DNA from: Omphiscola glabra | Lineage: Eukaryota > Mollusca > Gastropoda > Lymnaeidae | NCBI GenBank assembly: GCA_964017045.1 | Contig: OZ024794.1 | Location: 51,737,608 to 51,801,607, forward strand | Length of the DNA: 64,000 nt | Reading direction: 5' to 3' | In this document: piece by piece, positions 47,926 to 58,914 of the stretch | Layout: each line of letters starts with the position of its first letter | Numbering within the stretch: position 1 is the stretch's first letter | The notes under the pieces: model-generated | Seen by the model: the letters and a program-made list of their open reading frames with translations, nothing else | The model's database searches: none | Told to the model about the DNA's origin: nothing | Program-made: the position numbers and the translations under genes

Positions 47926-50900
47926 GTTATGATTTTGTTTCACGTAAGATCATTTGATATAAAGTGCGAGAGTTTTCATTAGACTGATAACTGAGAAGCA
48001 ATTTAATTTTTCTCTTCATTTTACTGTCACTAAATTAAACACAGGGCGGAATATTTCCACGTTACGCAACTACAATATTAAATGTGTAGATCTTAGTTTA
48101 CTTAATTCTCACTTACAAGTCAGTCGTATCAAATTTTAAAGATAGAAATCTTCATTCGGGGTCGGTAATTTATTAAATTAGTTGTACACCATAAGCTGGC
48201 AATATCATGGTGCGGAGACTTTGGAAAAATAAATTTTGAGGAACGTTGACATTACATAGCCCCTTCAATAGAGTATTAAGACACGTCATATGCCACAGTG
48301 GGTCTTACTGGTCAAAATGATGGGACAAGTCAAACCGAGTCTTTGTTCACTTGCTCTCCGAAAGTTCTGTATCAGTTGCATTGCCTTGAGCAGAGTTACG
48401 CATCGCGACTCGGTCTCATGGTTGCACAAAACAAATTCCCGTCAAACACAAACCTGAATGAGATAATGAAATCAGAAACAAATGGAAATATATAAGAGTA
48501 CAAGCGTTATGAAAAACCGAGGCAGACCGCGACTGCTAAGTGACAAAGATCTGGTCTTCAGGACCTGTGTGTGTAAATCTGGAACCACAAGAGAAATTAA
48601 ATGGTGTTCGGATTCAGCAACTCTCCACTTAGATCCACAGCCTTAATATTACAATTACAAAATACATAAGAGAGAGTTCGAGTGGAACACAGTAATTTAT
48701 CATTATGCTTTAGGATACTCAGGCAAAAGAAAAAAAGCAAATAAATAAATAAATAAATACCCCAAAGAAAAAAGGCGAACAATCCCCTTCCTCGCCTATT
48801 GGGTGGAAAACACCTGAATGAGTTCTTCATAGTCAAGGCTGGTAACAATGTTTCGTTCAAATGACAATGTTACCAGTCCTTTCAATGGACCCTGGGCTAC
48901 TGATTGCCTAAAATAAGTTTCTATTAATTTTGTTTAGCAAAAAACAAAAGCAACAACTTCTTTATAAATTTTCTACGGTTACTACAATTTTTTAGCATTT
49001 TCTACGCGATCGTTCCCATCGAAAACGTGTGTCGCAGCAGGACAATGAATTGAGGACATCGTAATGTTGTTTGTACTTTTCCTTGGATCGTTTCTATCAG
49101 GACCTTTATTACTTCTAGTAAGTCCAAACGCTATCTACATCCCGTGAATCACCACTTCTTGACACCCTATCCGAGTCCGGCTCTCTCATGAGGTCTCCTG
49201 TCACAATTTCACATCTGTCACTGGATATATAATTAATCCCTTAGTGACGTCTCGCTGGTTCTTTTTACACTGGCTGAAAACTCGACTGTTCTAGCGTTAG
49301 CCTGCTAAATATACACGAGTGATTTTATTATCCTTGCCTGTATTACATTTTTTGCTAGTTAAAATTCCGACGTTTTATTCTAGTCCTATGCTTGTATAAA
49401 AAAAAAATCTATGGGCCCCATCTCAAGATAAAAACTCCACGAAACCCAGGTCTTGTTTAAAAATAATGTCAGCTCTGGGCATTAAATATATTAGATACCT
49501 TGCTCGGACAACAGCTCACAAGACATTCAAGTAACTCTAGTGTAACATCCGTACACGTATTTGCAGTCGCATCTCTGATCGACATGCCGGCCAGATTTAA
49601 ATGATACCTCCCATGAATAATTCACCATTCTTCAGAGATTTCAATATAGGACAGCGCTGCCGGCGCCATCATGGGAATCACAGGAGCTGATGGTGCGTTG
49701 TGTTGGAGGGGGGGGGGGCGCCTCTCTGCACACTCGTGGCTCACACTGAAATGAGTGTTTAAAATGCCCTGAATGTAGAATGGTCGCCATGTTATGTTTC
49801 TTGCTAGTCTTAATCTTTAAATGAACAATTGATTTAATATAAAAAAAAAAATATATATAAAACAAAACACCAAACAAAAATTTTGAAGATGACAGTGATA
49901 ATAGTTTTGTTAACTATGACATCTCGCAGCAATAGTTCATCCTCATAAGAAAATAAAAATATTTAACAAAACACAAGATTCACTGTCAACATCGTCGTTT
50001 TATAATGAGGTTTAAGATGTACATACCAGCGACGTTGATGACTTTCTTTGCAGAGTTCACACACGAATCATTGTGAACTGGAGACTTGATAAAAAAAAAA
50101 GTTGAACATAAAGCCACCGAAAAACTCGATAGAAGTAATGAAAGGTCCCCAGGCCATAATTAAATAAAAATGTTTCTAAAAGAAAAGTTAAAAAAAAGAC
50201 TTTCCAAGACGAGTTAAAGCGCATACTACAATCTTTTATCATTAAATATTTTGCTTCTGGTGTGTCCTGCTTCCTTTTCACTACCCCCCCCCCCCCACGT
50301 ACTCCCCATGTTTTATATTAATGGTACCGAGTGAATAAAAGGCGGTCACACAGAGAGCTTTCATGCGCAACGTTCAATGGTGAATTATTCATGTGAGGTA
50401 TTTCATGGGGGATAATTTATCTTTAATTCGGGGTTATATTAATAGTGTTTGAGTTTATTGTTATCATTTAGACTTAAATTTTTCTTGTACCCATTGAGTT
50501 TCTAGAGAGATAAACTTTTCAACTTACTATCTGAGCAACACGTCAAGCTATGTTTGCCTCCAGGCAAAGTCTTGTTTGTATTATTGTATATACGGGGCGC
50601 TTCCTTTACATTGCGCGTGTCAGTGTCTCTATACTTCCGTTGCCAGATTCCAACGCATGACACCAGACCACCGCGCGCAGTTAATCCTATATCTTTTTCC
50701 GGTCAGCTGGCACGATACTGACAAGGGCGACTTGTGTCCGTCTCTACTGTCAAATTAACCTAATTTTTTGGGCAGGATATCCAGTTTGTTAGCAAGGAAA
50801 TGGAGGCAGTTATTGTACTAAAATAGAGATACGGGCCGGGGGCGAGATCTGGCTCGGCACAAAAGGTCTGCGTTGGGGAAGCTGTCAGCCTTTATTGTTT

Positions 50901-51044
50901 TCTGCTGGACGGGGCCGTATCATAGCACTGAACACGGGATAGTGACGCATCTTCTCCACAGATAAGGATAGTCATTGTAAAACACAAGCGCAAAAAAATA
51001 AGAAAATTTGTCCGTGCAAGAGTTTCGGCTTTGGTGAAGTGACA
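47926..51044. other. Long stretch with no supportable gene
   Basis: Short frames only (65 codons at 48298-48495, 78 at 49641-49877). A motif near GTGTGTCCTGCTTCCTT (50250) and GCGTGTCCTGCTTCCTT (45950), each followed by a C-rich tract and TTTTATATTA, marks a small dispersed repeat. G- and C-runs lie near 49710 and 50286. Confidence 0.45.
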
Positions 51045-51054
51045 CTCATCTCTT

Positions 51055-51103
<49 letters not shown>

Positions 51104-51136
51104 TTCTCTCTTTCTTTCACTCTCTCTTTCTCTCTT

Positions 51137-51167
<31 letters not shown>

Positions 51168-51255
51168 TTCTCTATCTCTCTCTATCTCTCTCCCTCTCTC
51201 CCTTTCCTCTCTCTCTTTCTCTCTCCATCGCTCTCCCTCTTTCGCTCTCTCTCGC
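51045..51255. repeat. CT microsatellite
   Basis: About 210 bases of (CT)n with TTTCTC interruptions on the + strand. Confidence 0.92.
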
Positions 51256-51695
51256 CCATCCCAATAAATATCATAGCGTTAAATTTAATCTAAATCAAAA
51301 TACACGTGACAGACGTATAGTTTAAATTTTATCAAACGGAAAACCGTGGCCATTTATTGTTAAAGCTATGGCCTACGAAACGACACGTTTAAAACAAACT
51401 AAAGTCAGCAGTTGTGTTTACGTTTGATCCACGAAAAGGTAATTTTCCAAGGTTATTTGGCTTCAGGTCATCAGATGTATAGAAACCGATCTTGATAAGG
51501 GTAAGTGAGTTTGACAAATGCCCCGTACACAAAGAAACTGGCCGTTAAAATGCAACGTCAGCTTACGGAACTTTTAATAAAATTGTTACGTGTTGATGAA
51601 CATAATGTAAATTATTGTAACAGAATATTTTTTTATTACGTGTCTTCTGTTATTTCCAACTCTTAAATCTTATACAAACTTTTAACTGGAGTAAT

Positions 51696-51771
<76 letters not shown>
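51696..51771. repeat. (TA)n microsatellite
   Basis: An uninterrupted (AT)n run of about 37-38 units. Frames over it encode YI repeats and have no coding value. Confidence 0.96.
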
Positions 51772-51776
<5 letters not shown>

Positions 51777-52637
51777 ACAGCTATGCATGCATTCAGGATA
51801 AAATACATTATTTGAAGATGGCTAATCAAGAGACATTTTCAATTCGTTTGAGTAGGTGTTTAATTTTTTTTTTAAATTTCTTTATACATCTATAAGCATA
51901 AGTTAGGTCTCAGTGGAATGAAGTAGTGAGGCAGGCGAAATCTCTACATCCACAAGCATAAGTTAAAATTTAAAAAAAAAAACGCAAATCCTTCGCCCTT
52001 TTTTACGATAGGAGTATTATACTCAGCTAAAACAAGAATCGTGTTTCAAACTGTCGTTCATGTGATTATACTTTTGGGTTAGTGGGTCATGATAAAATGT
52101 CGTCAATTTTAAACATTAATAGCTTTATAATTTCGCCTCTTTCGTTGCTTGAATCCTCTAAAAGGGAAATCTTGCTCATGTTTAAATGTGTATTTCCGGT
52201 CAACGGTCCAGCTTGTCATAACACGGATCATTTCCAACACAAATCCAATGGCAAAAATTTTTTTACCGGATTCTTGTTTTTGGAAGAAAAAACAGCCACA
52301 GCAAAAACAAGAACATAACCGAAGTAAAATAAATAAACAAGCCACATTTGTGTCTGACAAAGAATAGTTGTTCCAACGTTCCGGCTGATTCACTGTAATT
52401 GGGGACCCATGTACACGGCAACACGCACCAGTTGTAGAACTGCATGTGTCCAGAGATTCCGTGACGACTATAATCTGAAGATTTTCTGGGCCAAACATTG
52501 GCAAATTGGACAGGAAAGATTTATTTCAGAGCTGAATGGGTTTGTTCTCCGTATATGGAGCAAATAATTTGGTATGTCGTAGCGAAGTTGGACCCAGTGA
52601 CTGCAGGTGAATGTCGATAATAATTATGTAGTAGATT
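51772..52637. other. Stretch with no supportable gene
   Basis: A 131-codon minus frame (52109-52504) contains a cysteine-rich hydrophobic stretch (LCSCFCCGCFFFQ), but overlapping plus frames are open too. I cannot match it to a family; chance is likely. Confidence 0.45.
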
Positions 52638-53000
52638 ACACCGTGTCCCTGTGTGGTGCAACCTGTCACACAACATTACACCTTGTCCCCTGTGTGGTGC
52701 AACCTGTCACACAACATTACACCGTGTCCATGTGTGGTGAAACCTGTCACACAATAAAACCCCGTGTCCATGTGTGGTGCAACCTGTCACACAACATTAC
52801 ACCGTGTCCCTGTGTGGTCCAACCTGTCACACAACATTACACCGTGTCCCTGTGTGGTCCAACCTGTCACACAACATTACACCGTGTCCCTGTGTGGTCC
52901 AACCTGTCACACAACATTACACCGTGTCCCTGTGTGGTCCAACCTGTCACACAACATTACACCGTGTCCTTGTGTGGTCCAACCTGTCACACAATAAAGT
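52638..53000. repeat. Tandem array, 40-bp unit
   Basis: Nine copies of a 40-bp unit containing TGTGTGGTCCAACCTGTCAC and ACAACATTACACCGTGTCCC. Earlier copies carry GTGCAACC, later ones GTCCAACC. The third and the last unit have ACAATAAA in place of ACAACATT. Confidence 0.94.
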
Positions 53001-53489
53001 TTTAGGGTAGCTGGTAACGTGCATTGCATTGAGGGTTATATTAAACAAACTTTTTTTGAGAAATAATTAGTAAGAGATCCTCATATCAATAATTTATAAG
53101 AGTAATTTTTATTTTCTTCTGGTAATATGTTGTTTTCCTCTGCGTTATCAATTCATAACAAGGTAGTTTGTTGTTACGGAAATATTTGTTACTCAATCTC
53201 AATAAAAAGGTGATTAGGTGTTTAACGCCAACATATGCTGGAATCATCAGAGCGACCCAGACAGATATTTACCATAAAACAAATGATAAAAATCCTAATA
53301 AAGTTAGATGAACACCCAGTGTAATTCTTGATCAAACTCAAACATATCCCCTGTTGTGTCGTTACGTTGTTAGCTGTTTTGTGATGACATACAAGGCATC
53401 GAGCTTTCTACAAAATATGCACATATAAATGTATTACTGACTCGTAATATTAGTAGTACCGATGCTGTATGATTTTGGTTAAATTGGAA

Positions 53490-55130
53490 GGAAGGGATGG
53501 GGTTATTGGCTGTCCTCTGCCAATCTTTGCTTTGGAGTGTTGGCCTGTGGGCTGGAAGAATTGGATGGTGTTATTGGCTGTCCTCTACCAATCTTTGCTT
53601 TGGAGTGTTGGCCTGTGGGCTGGAAGAATTGGATGGTGTTATTGGCTGTCCTCTACCAATCTTTGCTTTGGAGTGTTGGCCTGTGGGCTGGAAGAATTGG
53701 ATGGTGTTATTGGCTGTCCTCTACCAATCTGTGCTTTGGCCTGTGGGCTGGAAGAATTGGATGGTGTTATTGGCTGTCCTCTACCAATCTGTGCTTTGGA
53801 GTGTGGGCTGGAAGAATTGGATGGGGTTATTGGCTGTCCTCTACCAATCTTTGCTTTGGAGTGTGGGCTGGAAGAATTGGATGGTGTTATTGGCTGTCCT
53901 CTACCAATCTTTGCTTTGGAGTGTGGGCTGGAAGAATTGGATGGTGTTATTGGCTGTCCTCTACCAATCTTTGCTTTAGAGTGTGGGCTGGAAGAATTGG
54001 ATGGGGTTATTGGCTGTCCTCTGCCAATCTTTGCTTTGGCCTGTGGGCTGGAAGAATTGGATGGTGTTATTGGCTGTCCTCTACCAATCTGTGCTTTGGA
54101 GTGTGGGCTGGAAGAATTGGATGGTGTTATTGGCTGTCCTCTACCAATCTTTGCTTTGGAGTGTGGGCTGGAAAAATTGGATGGGGTTATTTTCTGTCCT
54201 CTACCAATCTTTGCTTTGGAGTGTGGGCTGGAAGAATTGGATGGTGTTATTGGCTGTCCTTTACCAATCTTTGCTTTGGAGTGTGGGCTGGAAGAATTGG
54301 ATGGTGTTATTGGCTGTCCTCTACCAATCTGTGCTTTAGAATGTGGGCTGGAAGAATTAGATGGTGTTATTGGCTGTCCTCTACCAATCTGTGCTTTGGC
54401 CTGTGGGCTGGAAGAATTGGATGGTGTTATTGGCTGTCCTCTACCAATCTGTGCTTTAGAATGTGGGCTGGAAGAATTGGATGGTGTTATTGGCTGTCCT
54501 CTACCAATCTGTGCTTTGGAGTGTGGGCTGGAAGAATTGGATGGTGTTATTGGCTGTCCTCTACCAATCTTTGCTTTGGAGTGTGGGCTGGAAGAATCGG
54601 ATGGTGTTATTGGCTGTCCTCTACCAATCTTTGCTTTGGAGTGTGGGCTGGAAGAATTGGATGGTGTTATTGGCTGTCCTCTACCAATCTTTGCTTTGGA
54701 GTGTGGGCTGGAAGAATTGGATGGTGTTATTGGCTGTCCTCTACCAATCTGTGCTTTAGAATGTGGGCTGGAAGAATTGGATGGTGTTATTGGCTGTCCT
54801 CTACCAATCTGTGCTTTGGAGTGTGGGCTGGAAGAATTGGATGGTGTTATTGGCTGTCCTCTACCAATCTTTGCTTTGGAGTGTGGGCTGGAAGAATTGG
54901 ATGGTGTTATTGGCTGTCCTCTACCAATCTGTGCTTTGGAGTGTGGGCTGGAAGAATTGGATGGTGTTATTGGCTGTCCTCTACCAATCTTTGCTTTGGA
55001 GTGTGGGCTGGAAGAATTGGATGGTGTTATTGGCTGTCCTCTACCAATCTGTGCTTTACAATGTGGGCTGGAAGAATTGGATGGGGTTGTTGGCTGTCCT
55101 CTACCAACCTGTGCTTTGGAGTGTGTGCTT
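53490..55130. repeat. Tandem array, 60-bp unit, open in several frames
   Basis: About 27 copies of a 60-bp unit containing GGATGGTGTTATTGGCTGTC and TACCAATCTTTGCTTTGGAG. The first three units carry an insertion (TGTTGGCCTGTGG in place of TGTGG). Because 60 is a multiple of three and the unit has few stops, a 590-codon plus frame (20-residue repeat with LEELDGVIGCPLP), a 558-codon plus frame and a 517-codon minus frame (SKAQIGRGQPITPSNSSSP) are all open. Point variants are shared by all frames and show no codon-position bias that I can see. I call it a satellite, with a small chance that one frame is expressed. Confidence 0.9.
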
Positions 55131-55804
55131 ACTTCTATTACTGTTTTAAAATGGGTAAGGATATCTGTGAAACTATGTTGGTGCCCTGTCATTGCGTATA
55201 TGTGGAAGAGTAGATTTTTTTCATTTTACCCAGACCCATAACACCATGGAATGCATTACACAATAAGAGCTGTAATCACTCCGATGTCTCAAGGACCTCT
55301 TGAAGATTTTCTTTACTTTACGCGCTCTGACAAAGGACCGCCCGCTTTACGATAGAACGATTTTTTAATGGACTCAACTTTACATGAGCGCTTAGAGCAG
55401 TGAGCAGAAAGGTAAAACGATACCAAACATATACCGTGTAGACCTATAAACTCGAAGTTAGGTACAAGACTCAAGAGTATAAATGGACCAGGGCCCGATT
55501 AAATTCAGAATGAAACAATACCGAAAGAAAACAAAATCATTTAAATTCATTTTTCAAATTTTATTTCATATTAATATTCTAATGACCCATCCGCTTTTAC
55601 ACCGCAGATTTCATAACACCAACTATTTGGTAAAAACAAAAGACTAAAAACACTTTTAAAAAAAAGATATTTTCTTAAAGAACCTCAATGCTTGTTATCG
55701 GCAATTTAATTTCGTGAAATCAGTGACATCATTTTTCCTTCATCTCCTCGTCATCTGTATTGTGAGGGCCCAAGATCAATGTATTGATCAATCTGGGTCC
55801 TATT
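55131..55804. other. Spacer with no recognisable gene
   Basis: The plus frames leaving the 60-bp array run on to stops within about 110 bases (55213, 55241), as expected by chance. Nothing else was seen. Confidence 0.55.
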
Positions 55805-56093
55805 TAACTTCGCTTTGGTTTGTGGCTTGCTGACTGACTGACTGGGTATCATAGTTTTAGGACGGCTAAGTGGCCCACTTCCTGTCACGCTATTGAGCTG
55901 ACACTTGTCACATAAACTCAGTGCCAATCAGTTTTTTTCCTGTTTTTAGAGAAAATATAAAAATAAAGTCGCCGAAAATTGCACTAAATGAAATTCTTTA
56001 TAGAAAAATATCGCAAGTGTGTTTGGTGCATAATATTATCTTTTGTTTTCTAAAGGAATTGGTGAATGAGTCAATAGACTATTAGGCTAATTA
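55805..56093 (+). mobile_element. Left-end copy of the foldback family
   Basis: Begins TTTAACTTCGCTTTGGTTTG followed by GGCTTGCTGACTGACTGACTG, then TGGCCCACTTCCTGTCACGC, and later TGTGTTTGGTGCATAATATT, matching in order the left part of the element at 16793. Its terminal tetranucleotide tract is about 20 bases against about 900 in that copy. No right arm was found; the sequence passes into a separate inverted-repeat element. Confidence 0.75.
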
Positions 56094-56362
56094 AGATAGA
56101 TCGTACCTCATTTCATTGGGTTAGGTTTAGCGATAGATTTAGGATTCAGGTTAGGTTTACGGATAGATTTAGGGTTTAGGTTAGGTTTAGGGATACATTT
56201 AGGGTTCAGGTTAGGTTTAGGGATTGATTTAGGGTTCAATTTAGGTTTAGGGATACATTTAGGAAATTTGTTCATTATTTTTTAACGTTTTACTCTTAAT
56301 TTTACGGGTCACGTCAATCAAGTTGGCGGCCATGGTAAAAAAAGCGCGGTACGATCTATTCG
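56094..56362. mobile_element. Small inverted-repeat element with TTAGGG-like interior
   Basis: AGATAGATCGTACC on the left is answered by GGTACGATCTATTC on the right, about 250 bp apart. Between them lie about five copies of a 30-bp unit built on GGTTAGGTTTAGGGATAGAT, giving a run of telomere-like TTAGG and TTAGGG words. No coding. Boundaries and class are uncertain. Confidence 0.55.
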
Positions 56363-57679
56363 AATTTACCGAATATTAATATAGCTCAGTAATGCGGAAA
56401 AAAAAATGTGCGCTTCCCAGCCTTGGGTGTGGGAGTTTGGAAAAGGGGGGGGGGACACTTTTGGGGATTCTTATAAATGGCGTGACTTGTAAGCACGTTT
56501 TGTCACATTTTCGCCCCCCCCCCCAATTTGCTCGATATTACATTTGATAAAGGATCTCTACGAAAAACTTTGTTCTTAGTTATTGTTTATTTTCATATTG
56601 CGTAAACCTTTCCCCAGAGATGACTTCATCCAAACAATTTCAACGTCAATTTTCACCTTTTGCATCTCGTGTCACTTATAATCTTTTGCTTGTAAAAGAA
56701 ATATGTGTATTCCCCCGATGTTGACATATTAAATGTGTATATTTGACTCTTTGTTTGTCAGTGTGTTCAAAGTTTTTCCCAACGATGCTACATCGATTCT
56801 ATTATAACGTATTGAATGTGTAAAATAAAGATAAAATAAATGCCAAACTTTTCCTAATAAACGTTGCCCTTTTCGTGAACAAAAATCAATGTCAGTAGCA
56901 GAGAATTTTCAGGCCGCGATCCATCATGTTAATCCCCATGTCGACCGGTAGAAATCCGGCCCTTTCTTTAGTTAATCCCCAGACTTCATACTGCATTAAG
57001 TAATTATAACGCTGAATCGGTGTGGGATGGGAAGGGTCCTTTTGAAAATATCAATTGGTCCCCATCGGCCTATTAAGGTGCTTTGGATCAAAAGCAGGTA
57101 TTTTTTGTTTTAAAAAATTTAAACTAATCGTTTTAACGATAGACTTTGCAATTGGTACTCGAGAGACTTTTCTTTCCCTGGGAGGTGGCGGAGGGAGGTG
57201 TAGTTCTACCGACACTGTTGGACGGTGACAGACATTTCAGCCGCGACACTTTCTTCTTTCGCCTAGCATTAATCTTTGGCATTAATTAGGATAATTTTAT
57301 AGGCCACAAAGATCGTACGAATCACTTTTCAATAATTTATTTTTAGACCGACATCGTTTGCAATAATGGCTGACATAATTTAGACTGAGTCAGCATGAAA
57401 CGTTGACAAAACTTTTTCTAAAATGACTTATTTGACGCTACGGCTCATGCGTCTAGACATAGGTTGATCTTGCACATTAAAATAGATGTCTTTACATGTT
57501 ATGATATTAATAAATAAAATTTACTTTTCATTCCTTTTATGCCGTGTTGTCGACTAATTCTCCTCTATGTGCTTTGTAATTAATTTTTAATAATTTGATT
57601 TCATTGTCCGTTGTGCATGAAACCGCCTATCTTCCAAAAATTGATTTTTGAATTAAAAAAAAAGTGAACTTTGAGATTA
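56363..57679. other. Stretch with no recognisable gene
   Basis: G- and C-runs at about 56446 and 56513. Otherwise ordinary AT-rich sequence. Confidence 0.5.
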
Positions 57680-58005
57680 CATCCCTCTTTGTCAGTATTG
57701 GAGATTACATCCCACTTGGACAGTACTGGAGCTATATCCCACCTGGTCAGTGCTGAAGTTTATATCACACTTGGTCAGTACTGAAGATTATATCCCAATT
57801 GGTCAGTGCTGAAAATTATATCCCACTTTGTCAGTACTGGAGATTGTATTCCACTTGGTCACTACTGGAGATTATATCCCACTTGGTCAGTGCTGGAGAT
57901 TATATTCCACTTGGTCAGTAATGGAGATTATATCCCACTTGGTTAGTACTGGAGATTATATCCCACTTGGTCAATACTGGAGATTATATCTCATAGGGTC
58001 AGTAA
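57680..58005. repeat. Tandem array, 28-bp unit, abutting an exon
   Basis: About twelve copies of a 28-bp unit, GGAGATTATATCCCACTTGG plus TCAGTACT. It ends about 52 bases before the HRM exon, leaving just enough room for a branch point and pyrimidine tract. A 77-codon frame over it is repeat-driven. Confidence 0.92.
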
Positions 58006-58057
58006 GTACATACAATAAGTTATGTTTAATTTATATGTTAAACTCAACCTGTTGCAG

Positions 58058-58180
58058 ATGAGGATCGTAAAGGCTGGTGTGGTATAGCTTGGGATAACGT
58101 CATGTGTTGGAATGAGACCAAGCCGGGCACTGTGGCTACCATGAGATGTCCTGGCTACATCGAACTGTTTAACACTGCAG
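58058..58180 (+). CDS. Class B1 (secretin-type) GPCR, hormone-receptor domain exon
   Basis: A 123-base exon, phase 1 at both ends, between TTGCAG and GTGAGA. It encodes DEDRKGWCGIAWDNVMCW, then NETKPGTVATMRCPGYI, then ELFNTAG. This is the core of the HRM domain: a Cys after Trp (C2), the conserved WD pair, the CW at C3, PG four residues later, and the CP at C4. These residues make the three-disulfide fold that binds the C-terminal part of a peptide hormone outside the cell. NET is a potential N-glycosylation site. The first Asp needs the G left over from 20859. The remaining cysteines (C5, C6) and the seven membrane helices are not in the window; I found no further exon up to 64000. Subtype (PDF, calcitonin/DH31, CRF/DH44 or other) cannot be assigned. 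The only alternative is a pseudogene fragment, but clean splice sites and no defects argue against that. Confidence 0.85.
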
Positions 58181-58254
58181 GTGAGACAATTTTGTTTCCA
58201 ACTGCTTCATTTTCTCAACTGTCCCGTCAATGTCCTACTTATGTAAGTTCGTAT

Positions 58255-58255
<1 letters not shown>

Positions 58256-58296
<41 letters not shown>
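58256..58296. repeat. (TA)n microsatellite after the exon
   Basis: About 20 TA units, starting 75 bases downstream of the donor. Confidence 0.95.
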
Positions 58297-58299
<3 letters not shown>

Positions 58300-58590
58300 T
58301 AAACTAGGCTGACCTTAACGCCAAATACCCGAAAAGATTTAAGTACTTTCGGATTCTTAAAAACTATCAAAATTATGTTCTATTATTTTACGGAAATCGA
58401 ATAAATTTAAATGCACAAAAAATATTATACATACGCTTTTATTTTAGTAAAAGTTTAATAACTATTAGTATAAATTAAATACATTTAAAGTATCAACTCA
58501 GGAACTGTGTTAAGCATTTTATATGCTTTTGAAAGTTATGAAACAAATTAAATTAAAAAAAATATGATGAAAGAATTACACCGTCATCTT

Positions 58591-58914
58591 ATTTATCGGA
58601 AAAACTTAAACATCAGTTGTTTTTAGTTAGTTTTTAGTGCGTTGTTAATATTGCGAAATACAATTAATTTTTTCATAATAATAACGCAAATGAGGTCTTA
58701 GCGCGAATTGCCTAATTAGCCAAAGCTAAAAGTTCTCTGATTTAATAACCGCGCGTGACAAAACTGATGATGTTTTTTTCCCGTTCTTATAAATAAATTA
58801 ATAAATATAATTGATTGCTTTAAATTGTAAATAAAACACAATTAAATTTAGCTTTGCACTTGAAAAATTTAATACGTTTTTTACTTCTTATTCATTCCAA
58901 AAATATACTTTTAT
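58591..58914. repeat. Dispersed repeat, copy 2 (partner at 21678)
   Basis: Same order of blocks as 21678-22012 with scattered differences and a few short indels. It lies 410 bases downstream of the HRM exon; the partner lies about 820 bases downstream of the other receptor exon. Confidence 0.75.

Larger units (their letters stand above)
20860..58057 (+). other. Proposed 37.2-kb intron of the class B1 receptor gene
   Basis: The boundaries GTAAGC (20860) and TTGCAG (ending 58057) are in matching phase 1, and the acceptor is preceded by a modest pyrimidine tract (AACTCAACCTGTTGCAG). Long introns in the ectodomain part of receptor genes are common in animals. The interval holds about a dozen tandem arrays, several DNA transposons, a LINE fragment and the CT, GA and TA tracts listed separately. 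A further phase 1-1 exon hidden inside cannot be excluded; the open segment at 21501-21721 is one candidate. Support is inference from two exon fits, not from transcript data. Confidence 0.5.

Noticed and set aside
52109..52504. 131-codon minus frame with a Cys-rich hydrophobic stretch
   Set aside because: No recognisable family, overlapping plus frames are open, and no splice or promoter support.
53469..55241. Calling the 590-codon repeat frame a gene
   Set aside because: Equally long frames exist on the other strand and in another plus frame; the start context is ordinary and no splice or domain evidence was found.
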